Of a stretch of DNA of 31,305 nt, positions 1-7,545 are shown one piece after another. Within the stretch, counting starts at the first letter, position 1. Each line of letters begins with the position of its first letter. The stretch is from an uncultured Collinsella sp. (GTDB taxonomy: Bacteria > Actinomycetota > Coriobacteriia > Coriobacteriales > Coriobacteriaceae), in contig CABUQG010000020.1 of NCBI GenBank assembly GCA_902493535.1, positions 1 to 31,305 of the forward strand, in the 5' to 3' direction. The notes under the pieces were generated by a model that was given only the letters and a program-made list of their open reading frames with translations, ran no database searches and had not been told where the DNA came from. The position numbers and the translations under genes were made by a program.

Positions 1-85
1 AAGCGGTCGGCGGGGCCATTGTGGCTCTTGACAGCGGATTGGGTCATATGAGCGAGCGACGTCCAGAACGTACAAGTTGGCATGA

Positions 86-126
86 AAAAGGCAAGGCATA
101 GACCTTCTGGTCATGCCTTGCCTTTT
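86..126. terminator. Strong intrinsic terminator, probably bidirectional
   Basis: A 14-bp perfect stem (86-99 with 113-126) encloses a second 4-bp stem, GACC/GGTC (101-104 with 109-112). The outer stem ends in AAAA on one side and TTTT on the other, so it has a short U-tract in either direction. It probably ends a plus-strand gene lying left of the window and insulates it from the minus-strand antiporter. Confidence 0.75.
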
Positions 127-204
127 GAATGACAAATTGTCGTTCTGGGCGGTGCGCAGCGTCGACTGGTTGCGCGGTTCGTAGAACCGCGCAACATGAG
201 AGCG

Positions 205-233
205 CCCCCTCCCGCGCACGGAACGGGAGGGGG
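205..233 (-). terminator. GC-rich hairpin downstream of antiporter
   Basis: Perfect 10-bp stem of CCCCCTCCCG against CGGGAGGGGG. It lies about 100 bases past the stop of the minus-strand antiporter gene, after three smaller hairpins. There is no clear U-tract, so it may act in 3'-end protection or factor-dependent termination rather than as a textbook terminator. Confidence 0.4.
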
Positions 234-336
234 CTAAAGGTAGGAGTCTACCGGTGGGTTGACCCCACCGGACAGACGATGACCAGGTGATCCTTTACAG
301 GATCGTCAAGGTTTCCGTGGGGTACCCGTTGGGTAC

Positions 337-1815
337 TTAGAGCATCACGCAAGCGACGGTCAGGATGATGGCGCAGACGACGGAGAGAGCGACGATGAGC
401 TTAAGGGCAAACTTGAGCCAGGTCGTCCACTCGATCTTGGCCAGGGCGAGACCGCCCATGATGGCGCCGGAGGTCGGGGTGAACAGGTTCACAACGCCGA
501 TGGCAGAGGAGAAGATCATGACCATGACCTCGGGCGAGAAGCCGAGCTTAACAGCCAGCGGTCCCATGATAGGCATGGAGACGGTAGCCATACCAGAGGT
601 CGAGGGGATCAGGAAGGACAGGCCGAAGTAGACCAGGAAGCTCATGGGAGCGAAGATCACGCCGGACAGGCCAGCCAGAGCATTGGCGGCAGCGTCGAGG
701 ACGTAGACGTCGAGGCCGGTGTTAGCCATGAGGACGGAGATACCACGGGCGAGGGCGATGACGAGAACAACGGACATCATGTCGGCAGCGCCGGTGATGA
801 AGGTGTTAACGATCTGCTTCTCGGACAGGCCACCGATGATACCGATCAGGACGGCCATGAGGAAGAACCAGGTGGAAGCCTCGTCGAAGTACCACTGACC
901 AATGGGCAGGCCGGTGATCAGGGCAGACCAGCCCTGGACGACGGCGTTACCGTCGGCGTCGTAGACAGCGCCAGCGTCGAAGAAGTTGGCGACGCCCTCG
1001 TTGAGGTCGGCCAGCGGAATGAAGCCGACGATCATGACGACGAAGGTGAAGGCAAAGGCGATCAGAACACCCTTCTGACGACCGGTGAGCTTGACCTCAT
1101 TGTGAACCTCGGAAGCAGCCTTGCCGTGAGCCTCTTCAGCGTCCTTGAGCTCCTGCATCGACAGGATGGTGGAACCCTTGTCAGCCTTGACCTTCTTGGC
1201 ATAGCTCATGACGAAGAAGATGGACATGGCAGTGGTAACAATCCACAGGACGGCACCGAGGCCGATGATGATGGACTGGTTGACCTCAATGCCAACGCCG
1301 GTCAGAGCGTCGACGGCAGCGCCGACGGCGAACGGGTTAACCGTGGAGCCCAGGCAGCCGCAGCCAGCGCCGAGCAGGACGGTGGCGGCACCGACCATCG
1401 GGTCGAAGCCAGCGGCCATCATGGTAGCGGCAAGCAGGGCGTAGAAGGGAACGGTCTCCTCGCACATACCATAGGTGGTACCACCGAGGGAGAAGATGAG
1501 CATCAGCACGGGAATGAGCATAATCTCGTTGCCCTTAAGCTTCTGCACCAGAACGGCGATGCCGTTGTCCAGAGCGCCGGTCTCGGTCATCATGCCGAGG
1601 AAGCCGCCCAGGATCATAACGAAGAGGCAGACGGGCAGAGCGTCAGCGAAGCCCTTAATCGGGGCGGTGCAGAAATCGCTCAGACGGGCGGCAGTAACCG
1701 CGCCGCCGGACGTGCCGGAGACGATAACGGTAATCACTGCGACAATTGCCAGCAGAGCAAGAAGAATGGTGAACGATGAAGGCATACCGCGCTTTTTCTT
1801 AGCGGTCTCAGTCAT
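337..1815 (-). CDS. arcD: YfcC/ArcD-family transporter, probable arginine:ornithine antiporter
   Basis: Multi-pass membrane protein of about 492 residues from the chosen start, in the YfcC/DcuC-like family that supplies ArcD in streptococci. Hydrophobic segments fill the protein apart from a central polar loop (roughly residues 215-245, rich in K, D and E). The N-terminus is a short basic stretch (TAKKKRG) before the first membrane segment. I chose the ATG at 1815 because GAAGGGGGG lies about 9 bases ahead of it. An upstream in-frame ATG at 1842 would put that Shine-Dalgarno inside the coding region. It is the last gene of the arcA-arcB group, so exchange of external arginine for ornithine is the natural role, but the substrate is inferred from context. 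Other YfcC proteins are annotated as amino-acid or C4-dicarboxylate carriers. Confidence 0.75.
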   Translation of the reverse strand: MTETAKKKRGMPSSFTILLALLAIVAVITVIVSGTSGGAVTAARLSDFCTAPIKGFADALPVCLFVMILGGFLGMMTETGALDNGIAVLVQKLKGNEIMLIPVLMLIFSLGGTTYGMCEETVPFYALLAATMMAAGFDPMVGAATVLLGAGCGCLGSTVNPFAVGAAVDALTGVGIEVNQSIIIGLGAVLWIVTTAMSIFFVMSYAKKVKADKGSTILSMQELKDAEEAHGKAASEVHNEVKLTGRQKGVLIAFAFTFVVMIVGFIPLADLNEGVANFFDAGAVYDADGNAVVQGWSALITGLPIGQWYFDEASTWFFLMAVLIGIIGGLSEKQIVNTFITGAADMMSVVLVIALARGISVLMANTGLDVYVLDAAANALAGLSGVIFAPMSFLVYFGLSFLIPSTSGMATVSMPIMGPLAVKLGFSPEVMVMIFSSAIGVVNLFTPTSGAIMGGLALAKIEWTTWLKFALKLIVALSVVCAIILTVACVML

Positions 1816-1915
1816 AGTTCTCATCCCCCCTTCATAAATCATTTACTGATCTCGCCAGAAGCGGCTCTTCCGTGCCGTGCCTGCCGCTTGATGCGAGATT
1901 ATTACCAGATAAAAC

Positions 1916-1947
1916 CGCTCGGGGTGTGCAGCAATACACCCCGAGCG
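1916..1947 (-). terminator. Terminator after arcB
   Basis: Perfect 12-bp stem (1916-1927 with 1936-1947) with an 8-base loop, 15 bases past the arcB stop. On the minus strand it is followed by GGTTTTAT, a short U-tract. It probably ends most arcAB transcripts, leaving the antiporter gene to read-through or to its own promoter in 1843-1915. Confidence 0.75.
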
Positions 1948-1962
1948 AGATGCTAGATGCTC

Positions 1963-2958
1963 TTACTTGAGCGTGGCGTACATGACAGCCTTAATGGTGT
2001 GCATGCGGTTCTCGGCCTCGTCGAAGACCTTGGAAGCGGGGCTCTCGAAGACCTCGTCGGTGACCTCCTGCTCGGTGATGCCGAACTGCTCGCACTTCTC
2101 GGCGCCAATGGTGGTGTTGGTGTCGTGGAAGCTGGGCAGGCAGTGCAGGAAGATAGCACCCGGGTTGGCCATAGCCATGACCTCGGAGGTAACACGATAC
2201 GGGGTGAGCTGAGCGATGCGCTCGGCCCAGACCTCGTCGGGCTCGCCCATGGAGACCCACACGTCGGTGTAGATAACGTCGGCACCCGTGACGCCGTCCT
2301 TGACGTCGGTGGTCAGCTTGATGGTGCAGCCGTTAGCCTCGGCGATGGGCTTGCAGGCCTCGATGACGTCGTCAGCGGGCATGCACTCCTCGGGGCCGCA
2401 GGCCACGAAGTTCATGCCGAGCTTGGAGCAGACGACCATGAGGGAGCGAGCGACATTGTTCTTGCAGTCGCCCATGAAGACGAGGGTCTTGCCCTTGATG
2501 TCGTAGTTGAAGTTCTCCTGGACGGTCAGGATATCGGCGAGCATCTGGGTGGGATGCCACTCAGTGGTCAGGCCGTTCCACACGGGCACGCCGGACTTAG
2601 CAGCGAGCTCCTCGACGTCATCCTGGGCAAAGCCACGGAACTCGATGCCGTCATACATGCGGCCGAGAACGCGGGCGGTGTCCTCGATGGACTCCTTCTT
2701 GCCCATCTGCGACGAACCGGGATCGAGATAGGTCACGCCCATGCCCAGGTCCATGCCGCCGACCTCGAAGGCGCAGCGGGTACGAGTGGAGGTCTTCTGG
2801 AAGAGCAGAACGATGTTCTTGCCCTCGAGATAGCGATGCGGAACGCCAGCGCGCTTCATATCCTTGAAGTTCTTGGAGAGCTTGAGCAGGTACTCGATCT
2901 CCTCGGTGGTGAGGTCGAGAAGCTTGAGGAAGCTACGGCCGGAGAGGTTAACACCCAT
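1963..2958 (-). CDS. arcB: Ornithine carbamoyltransferase, catabolic
   Basis: 331 residues, the usual length. In the arginine deiminase pathway it splits citrulline with phosphate into ornithine and carbamoyl phosphate; it is cytosolic. The carbamoyl-phosphate site STRTR is at residues 57-61, HPTQ at 135-138, TDVW at 231-234 and HCLP, with the active-site Cys, at 272-275, followed by FHD and N281. The start has AAAGGAA about 8 bases upstream. The gene lies 105 bases downstream of arcA on the same strand, which favours the catabolic (ArcB) over the biosynthetic (ArgF) assignment; sequence alone does not separate the two. The start region is normal and no key residue is missing. Confidence 0.93.
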   Translation of the reverse strand: MGVNLSGRSFLKLLDLTTEEIEYLLKLSKNFKDMKRAGVPHRYLEGKNIVLLFQKTSTRTRCAFEVGGMDLGMGVTYLDPGSSQMGKKESIEDTARVLGRMYDGIEFRGFAQDDVEELAAKSGVPVWNGLTTEWHPTQMLADILTVQENFNYDIKGKTLVFMGDCKNNVARSLMVVCSKLGMNFVACGPEECMPADDVIEACKPIAEANGCTIKLTTDVKDGVTGADVIYTDVWVSMGEPDEVWAERIAQLTPYRVTSEVMAMANPGAIFLHCLPSFHDTNTTIGAEKCEQFGITEQEVTDEVFESPASKVFDEAENRMHTIKAVMYATLK

Positions 2959-3003
2959 GGTTCGATTCCTTTCGAAGAAATGAATTACGTAAGTATCAGT
3001 GTT

Positions 3004-3051
3004 GCCCGTTTAACGGGCGAAGCCGGTGCGGTTGTAGGGGGACCGCACCGG
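3004..3051 (-). other. Paired hairpins in the arcA-arcB spacer
   Basis: Two stems in the 105-base spacer: GCCCG/CGGGC around 3004-3018, and a perfect 10-bp stem (3023-3032 with 3042-3051, loop 3033-3041). Neither has a U-tract on the minus strand. They more likely mark an RNA processing or stability site that sets the arcA:arcB ratio than a full terminator. Confidence 0.45.
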
Positions 3052-3063
3052 GAACGGAAAGAC

Positions 3064-4305
3064 TTAGAGGTCCTCGCGCCAGAAGGGCATGCTCATGCAG
3101 CGCGGGCCGCCGCGGCCGCGGGAGAGCTCGGCGGAGGGCACGACGAGAAGGTCCAGGCCCTCCTTGTACAGCACGTCGTTGGTGACGGTGTTGCGGGCGT
3201 AGACGCAGATCTTGCCGGGCTCGACGCACAGGGTGTTGGAGCCGTCGTTCCACTGCTCGCGGGAGGCCGCGATCGGGTCGCCGCCGCCGCAGGGGATCAG
3301 CTTGACCTGGTCGACGCCGGTGGCGTCCTCCAGGACGTGCTCGAGGGTGTCCTCGATCAGGCGGATGTTCACGTCGCCCGGGTTCTTGCCGGCGGTCAGC
3401 TCGTAGACGCGCAGGGTGCCCATGATGGCGGGGTGGATCGTGAACTTATCGACGTCGATCTGGGTGAAGACCGTGTCGAGGTGCATGAAGGCGCGCGAGA
3501 CCGGGATATCGAAGGCCAGGATGCGCTCGACCTTGGAGTCGGAGTTCCAGAAGATGTTCTGGGCCATGACGTCGATCGCGGCGGCCTGGGTGCGCTGGGA
3601 GATGCCGACGGCGAGGGTCTTCTCGTTGATGTTCAGCACGTCGCCGCCCTCGGTGTGGAACTGGCAGTCGCGGCGGAAGTACAGCGAGACGTCCTTGTAG
3701 TCGGGGTGGTACTTGAAGATGTACTTGCCGTACAGGGTCTCGCGGTTGCGGGTGACCGAGTACATGCGGTTGAGGTTGACGCCCTCGCCGATGACCGCGA
3801 ACGGGTCGCGGGTGAAGTAGAGGTTGGGCATCGGGTCGATGATCAGGTCGGACTCGGACTCGGAGTTGACCAGGGAGTCGAGGGTCGTGGACGCCGTGAG
3901 GGGCATGTCGATCTCGGACTTGGTCATGCCGGCCATGGTCTTCTTGACGAACTCGAGGTTGTCCTCGATGGAGTCCAGCTTCTCGCGGACGATCTGCGGC
4001 ATGTGCTGGCCGCGGATGCCGGCCTCGGCGATGTACTGGTCGGTGAACTCGGCGCGGGCGCCGGGGACCTGGTCGAACACCTCGGCGACGAGGTTCTCGA
4101 GGTAGAGGACCTCCACGCCCTGGTCCCTCAGGATCTGGGCGAAGGTGTCGTGCTCCTGCTGCGCGACCTCCAGGAACGGGACGTCGTCGAACAGGAGTCG
4201 CTCGAGCTCGTCGGGCGGCAGGTTGAGGAGCTCGTCGCCGGGACGGTGCAGGCAGACCTTCCTGAGCTTGCCGATCTCGGAAGGCACGTGCAGACCTTTC
4301 GTCAT
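3064..4305 (-). CDS. arcA: Arginine deiminase
   Basis: 413 residues, standard length. It hydrolyses arginine to citrulline and ammonia, the first step of the pathway, in the cytosol. The catalytic set is intact: FTRDPF at 164-169 (Asp167), EGGD at 219-222, HLDTVF at 275-280 (His275, Asp277) and the nucleophile Cys403 within GRGGPRCMSMP near the C-terminus. The N-terminal SEIGKLRKVCLHRPG is typical of the family. The start ATG at 4305 has GGTAGGAGG just upstream with only two bases of spacing, tighter than usual. It is the first gene of the minus-strand group and faces the AT-rich control region. Ammonia production would also support acid tolerance. Confidence 0.97.
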   Translation of the reverse strand: MTKGLHVPSEIGKLRKVCLHRPGDELLNLPPDELERLLFDDVPFLEVAQQEHDTFAQILRDQGVEVLYLENLVAEVFDQVPGARAEFTDQYIAEAGIRGQHMPQIVREKLDSIEDNLEFVKKTMAGMTKSEIDMPLTASTTLDSLVNSESESDLIIDPMPNLYFTRDPFAVIGEGVNLNRMYSVTRNRETLYGKYIFKYHPDYKDVSLYFRRDCQFHTEGGDVLNINEKTLAVGISQRTQAAAIDVMAQNIFWNSDSKVERILAFDIPVSRAFMHLDTVFTQIDVDKFTIHPAIMGTLRVYELTAGKNPGDVNIRLIEDTLEHVLEDATGVDQVKLIPCGGGDPIAASREQWNDGSNTLCVEPGKICVYARNTVTNDVLYKEGLDLLVVPSAELSRGRGGPRCMSMPFWREDL

Positions 4306-4796
4306 GGCCTCCTACCTTTCTTTCGGGCCTTACTGGCCGAATGTATCAGCGCCCCTCCATATGGGACGCTGCTTGCTGACAGCTCTAGTTATATCCAAAT
4401 TCCATTCGTAATGCTACCTCGCCCCCGAACGGTCAGCAAAGTACGATGAACGGTATATCGCATATGATTTCCCATGATGCACTTCAGTTTTGTAAAGCAG
4501 ATTTTCCTAGGTAAACGTTATTTTTCTAGGAAATCAAGCTTGAACACTCAAAGTTATCCATGATTCAAAATTGCATAGTGAAAACGGTTTTCTGCATATA
4601 AATGACGCTTGTCCTCGATTCGACCTACATTCGATTATATTCAGCTTACTATCATTCTTATTCATAGATTCTCACCAGTTGAGTGAGGATATTGATCGTT
4701 TGCGAACGAGCAGGGCGTCAGTCCTATGACTTGTCAGCGTAAGAAGTAGGTAAAGATACCGTTCACGCGATACGTCCGTGCCAGTGGTCGACTAAA

Positions 4797-4825
4797 TTGA
4801 GACAATAGTGAATTAGAGTTAGGCT
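4797..4825 (+). promoter_or_regulatory. Probable sigma-70-type promoter of ppk
   Basis: TTGAGA (4797-4802), a 17-base spacer and TAGGCT (4820-4825). Predicted transcription starts near 4832, inside the small hairpin next to the ppk start, so the leader would be only some 20-25 bases. Confidence 0.45.
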
Positions 4826-4828
4826 ACC

Positions 4829-4843
4829 GTCCCCTGCGGGGAC
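4829..4843 (+). other. Small hairpin before the ppk start
   Basis: GTCCCC-TGC-GGGGAC, a 6-bp perfect stem ending 11 bases before the ppk ATG. No good Shine-Dalgarno lies between it and the start codon, so it may influence initiation on ppk. Confidence 0.4.
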
Positions 4844-4854
4844 TGAACGGACAG

Positions 4855-7419
4855 ATGCATATGCCGAGCAAAATCGAAAAGAAGCAAAAGGCCGCCAAAC
4901 TGCGCAAGCCGCCGCGCGACTTCTCGTACACGCAAAACCGAGAGCTTAGCTGGCTGCGCTTTGACAACCGCGTGCTTGACGAAGCCTTCGACGAGACCGT
5001 TCCGCTGTTCGAGCGTCTAAAGTTCGTGTCGATTTTCGAGTCCAACCTCGACGAATTCCTTATGGTGCGCGTGGGCGGCCTGTCCGATCTGGCGGAGCTC
5101 AAAAAACAGCCTGTCGACAACAAGAGCAATATGACCGCCTCAGAACAGGTCGATGCCGTCATGGAAGAGCTGCCCGGGCTCCTTACCCGTTGGGAGTCCA
5201 TCTTTAAGAGCATCGAGGACAAGCTTGATGCTCTGGGCGTTCACCGCGCCCGCATCGATTCGCTTACGCCCGAGGAGCGCACCTTTGTAACCCGCTACTT
5301 CCAAGCCTACGTGTCGCCGGTCATCTCACCGTTGGTCATTGACCCGCGCCACCCCTTCCCCAACCTGCGCAACGGCGCGCTCTATCTGGCTTGTGGCCTG
5401 GACGGCGTCACCGACGAGGAGAGTCTGCTGGGCCTTATCGAGATTCCCGCCTCGATGAACCGCGTGGTCGAGATCCCCTCGCCCACCGGCACCTACTCCT
5501 ACATCTTGCTCGAGGACGTCATCCTCGCCTGCCTGGATAGCTGCTTTGGCTCCTATAAGCCGCTGGATCGCGCGCTGATCCGCGTCACCCGTAATGCCGA
5601 TATCGACCCGGACGGCGAGGGCGTCGAGGAGGAAGAGGATTACCGCCAGCACATGAAGCGCATCCTCAAGAAGCGCTTGCGCCTGCAGCCGGTGGTGCTC
5701 GCCGTATCGGGCTCCCTCGAAAAGCCAACGCTCAAGACCATCCGCAAGGCGCTCGAGCTTTCTCGCCGCTCGGTCTTTACCTGCGATATCCCCCTTGACC
5801 TGAGCTACGTCTTTGGCATTGAGGGCAAGATTCCCGAGCATCTACGCAACGAGCTGCTCTTTACGCCGTTTAAGCCGCAGCCCAACCCCGCCATCGATAT
5901 GTCCCGCTCCATTCGCGAGCAAGTGCTGCAGGGCGACAAGCTGCTCTTTTATCCCTACGAGGCCATGAATCCGTTCCTGGACCTGGTGCACGAAGCAGCC
6001 TACGACCCCGAGTGCATCTCGCTGCGCATCACGCTCTACCGCGTGGCCAAACAAAGCCGCCTGTGCGAGTCGCTCATCGATGCTGCCGAAAACGGCAAAG
6101 AGGTCACGGTGCTCATGGAGCTCCGCGCACGCTTTGACGAGCAGAACAACATCGAGTGGGCCGAACGTCTGGAAGAGGCCGGCTGCACCGTTATCTACGG
6201 CTCCGAGGGCTTTAAGTGCCACTCCAAGATCTGCCAGCTCACCTATCGTGAGGGCATGGCGCTCACCCGTCTCACGCTGTTGGGCACCGGCAACTTTAAC
6301 GAGAAGACGGCCAAGCTCTACAGTGACTTTATGCTCATGACCGCCCATCCCGGTATCGGCGAGGACGCCAACCTGTTCTTCCGCAACCTGTCGCTGGGCA
6401 ACCTGCGCGGCGACTACCGCTTCCTGGGCGTGGCGCCCGCCGGACTGAAACCGCTCATCATGCGCGGCCTGGACCGCGAGATTCAGCGCGCCCTTGTCGG
6501 CGAGCCCGCCCGCGTGTTCTTTAAGCTCAACTCGCTGACCGACCGCGAGGTTATCGATAAGATCGCCGAGGCATCGTGTGCCGGTGTGCGCGTGGACATG
6601 ATCATCCGCGGCATCTCGTGTCTCAAGCCCGGTATTCCGGGCAAGACCGAGAACGTGCACGTGCGCTCCATCGTCGGACGTTTTTTGGAGCATGCGCGCG
6701 TCTATGCCTTTGGCGTGGACTCGGACATGATCTACCTGAGCTCGGCAGACATGATGACGCGCAACACCGAGCACCGCGTGGAGATCGCCTTCCCCGTGCT
6801 CGACCCCACCTGCCGCGCCCTGGTGCACGAGTACATGGGAATGCAGCTGCGCGACAACGTGAAGGCACGCAGCCTGACGAGTGGCGGCACCTGGGTTCCG
6901 GTTGAGCGCAAAGAGGACGAGAAACCCTTCAACTCGCAGGAAGCTCTGCTGGAGCGCGCGTATCGCAACGCCGAGGCCGCCGCGCAGCAGCGCGCACAGG
7001 AGAAGGAACGCGTGGCCGAAGAAGCTATCCAGGCCGAGGTTGAACATGGGGCAGCTGCCAAACCGGAAGTGGTTGCAGCTCCCCCGGTGAATGAGCCCGA
7101 GGCTGCCGCAGAGCCCGCCGTGGAGAAAGCGCCCGAGCCCGCCACCGAGGCAGAGCCCGCGCTCGCATCCCAGCCTGAGCCCGAGCCGCAGCCGGCCGCT
7201 CCCGAGGTCCAGAAGGTCCGAGCGACCGTTATCGAGCCCGAACCTGCTCCCGCAGCCCAACCTCAGGCACCCACAACAACCCCCGAGAGCAACGCGCGTC
7301 ACAAGAAGCCCGCTGGCAAAGCCAATGCCATCGAGCGCCATCGCCCCGGTCGCGTGCGCATAGGTCTGGGCCTGATCGGTCTGGGTCTTAAGACGCTCAT
7401 TACCGGCAAGACGAAATAG
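4855..7419 (+). CDS. ppk: Polyphosphate kinase 1 with a long C-terminal tail
   Basis: 854 residues. PPK1 reversibly moves the gamma phosphate of ATP onto polyphosphate. The N-terminal domain opens with the family hallmark NRELSWLRFDNRVLDEA. The phosphorylated histidine is His456 (KCHSK) and the second catalytic histidine His613 (LEHARVYAFG). FNEKTAKLYSDF lies between them. The enzyme core ends near residue 700, about the length of the E. coli protein (688). Residues from about 706 onward are an added low-complexity tail rich in Ala, Glu and Pro, ending in a basic patch (HKKPAGKA, ERHRPGRVR) and a Gly/Leu stretch (IGLGLIGLGLK). The ATG at 4855 is followed by another at 4861; neither has a clear ribosome binding site. 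A terminator follows the gene, so it is probably transcribed alone. Confidence 0.95.
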   Translation: MHMPSKIEKKQKAAKLRKPPRDFSYTQNRELSWLRFDNRVLDEAFDETVPLFERLKFVSIFESNLDEFLMVRVGGLSDLAELKKQPVDNKSNMTASEQVDAVMEELPGLLTRWESIFKSIEDKLDALGVHRARIDSLTPEERTFVTRYFQAYVSPVISPLVIDPRHPFPNLRNGALYLACGLDGVTDEESLLGLIEIPASMNRVVEIPSPTGTYSYILLEDVILACLDSCFGSYKPLDRALIRVTRNADIDPDGEGVEEEEDYRQHMKRILKKRLRLQPVVLAVSGSLEKPTLKTIRKALELSRRSVFTCDIPLDLSYVFGIEGKIPEHLRNELLFTPFKPQPNPAIDMSRSIREQVLQGDKLLFYPYEAMNPFLDLVHEAAYDPECISLRITLYRVAKQSRLCESLIDAAENGKEVTVLMELRARFDEQNNIEWAERLEEAGCTVIYGSEGFKCHSKICQLTYREGMALTRLTLLGTGNFNEKTAKLYSDFMLMTAHPGIGEDANLFFRNLSLGNLRGDYRFLGVAPAGLKPLIMRGLDREIQRALVGEPARVFFKLNSLTDREVIDKIAEASCAGVRVDMIIRGISCLKPGIPGKTENVHVRSIVGRFLEHARVYAFGVDSDMIYLSSADMMTRNTEHRVEIAFPVLDPTCRALVHEYMGMQLRDNVKARSLTSGGTWVPVERKEDEKPFNSQEALLERAYRNAEAAAQQRAQEKERVAEEAIQAEVEHGAAAKPEVVAAPPVNEPEAAAEPAVEKAPEPATEAEPALASQPEPEPQPAAPEVQKVRATVIEPEPAPAAQPQAPTTTPESNARHKKPAGKANAIERHRPGRVRIGLGLIGLGLKTLITGKTK

Positions 7420-7421
7420 TC

Positions 7422-7460
7422 GTTTGTAGAAGCAGTTTGTAGAAGCAGTTTGTAGAAGCG
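7422..7460 (+). repeat. Three tandem copies of a 13-base unit
   Basis: GTTTGTAGAAGCA at 7422-7434 and 7435-7447, then GTTTGTAGAAGCG at 7448-7460. The array starts two bases after the ppk stop codon, and its last bases form the left arm of the terminator. Looks like slippage or duplication of the 3' UTR. Confidence 0.9.
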
Positions 7461-7499
7461 CCCCGCATTTGAGGAAAGCCTCGGATGCGGGGCGCTTTT
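7456..7499 (+). terminator. Terminator of ppk
   Basis: 13-bp perfect stem (7456-7468 with 7485-7497), with an inner GAGG/CCTC stem (7471-7474 with 7479-7482), ending in CTTTTC. A textbook intrinsic terminator on the plus strand. Confidence 0.88.
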
Positions 7500-7502
7500 C
7501 CC

Positions 7503-7511
7503 TGCTACCAT
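7503..7511 (+). promoter_or_regulatory. Possible extended -10 for the RlmD gene
   Basis: TGC-TACCAT resembles an extended -10 (TGnTATAAT) located 34 bases before the start codon and directly after the ppk terminator. No -35 can be seen, because that position is inside the hairpin. Confidence 0.3.
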
Positions 7512-7545
7512 AGTGCGAACAGCAACGCGAATGACAGGCAGGAAT

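Larger units (their letters stand above)
1..336. other. Left-edge non-coding stretch
   Basis: No gene can be supported here. Two plus-strand frames are open from the left edge: one stops at 49-51 and one at 99-101, inside the hairpin at 86-126. Either could be the last codons of a gene lying outside the window, but the residues are too few to recognise. From 170 to 336 there is a chain of hairpins that lies downstream of the minus-strand antiporter gene: arms 170-180/184-194, 205-214/224-233, 251-258/264-271, 289-294/299-304 and 322-327/331-336. Confidence 0.5.
4306..4854. promoter_or_regulatory. AT-rich divergent control region between arcA and ppk
   Basis: 549 bases without a gene and clearly richer in A+T (especially 4440-4700) than its surroundings. 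Repeated motifs lie in it: TGCATA at 4572-4577 and again at 4593-4598 (21 bases apart), TATTCA at 4638-4643 and 4659-4664 (also 21 apart), a perfect GAAAAC-G-GTTTTC palindrome at 4580-4592, and two CTAGG-centred imperfect palindromes at 4502-4515 and 4521-4533. A 21-base period is the known spacing of adjacent ArgR boxes, so arginine control of arcA is plausible, but the half-sites match the ArgR consensus only partly. No convincing arcA -35/-10 pair was found. Confidence 0.5.

Noticed and set aside
1957..4449. Very long open frame on the plus strand opposite arcA and arcB
   Set aside because: It is antisense to two intact enzymes, its composition is typical of a high-GC shadow frame (Asp, Val, Leu, Gly, His-rich), and it has no recognisable domain.
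4474..4563. 29-residue plus-strand frame in the arcA-ppk gap
   Set aside because: No ribosome binding site and AT-rich random-looking product.
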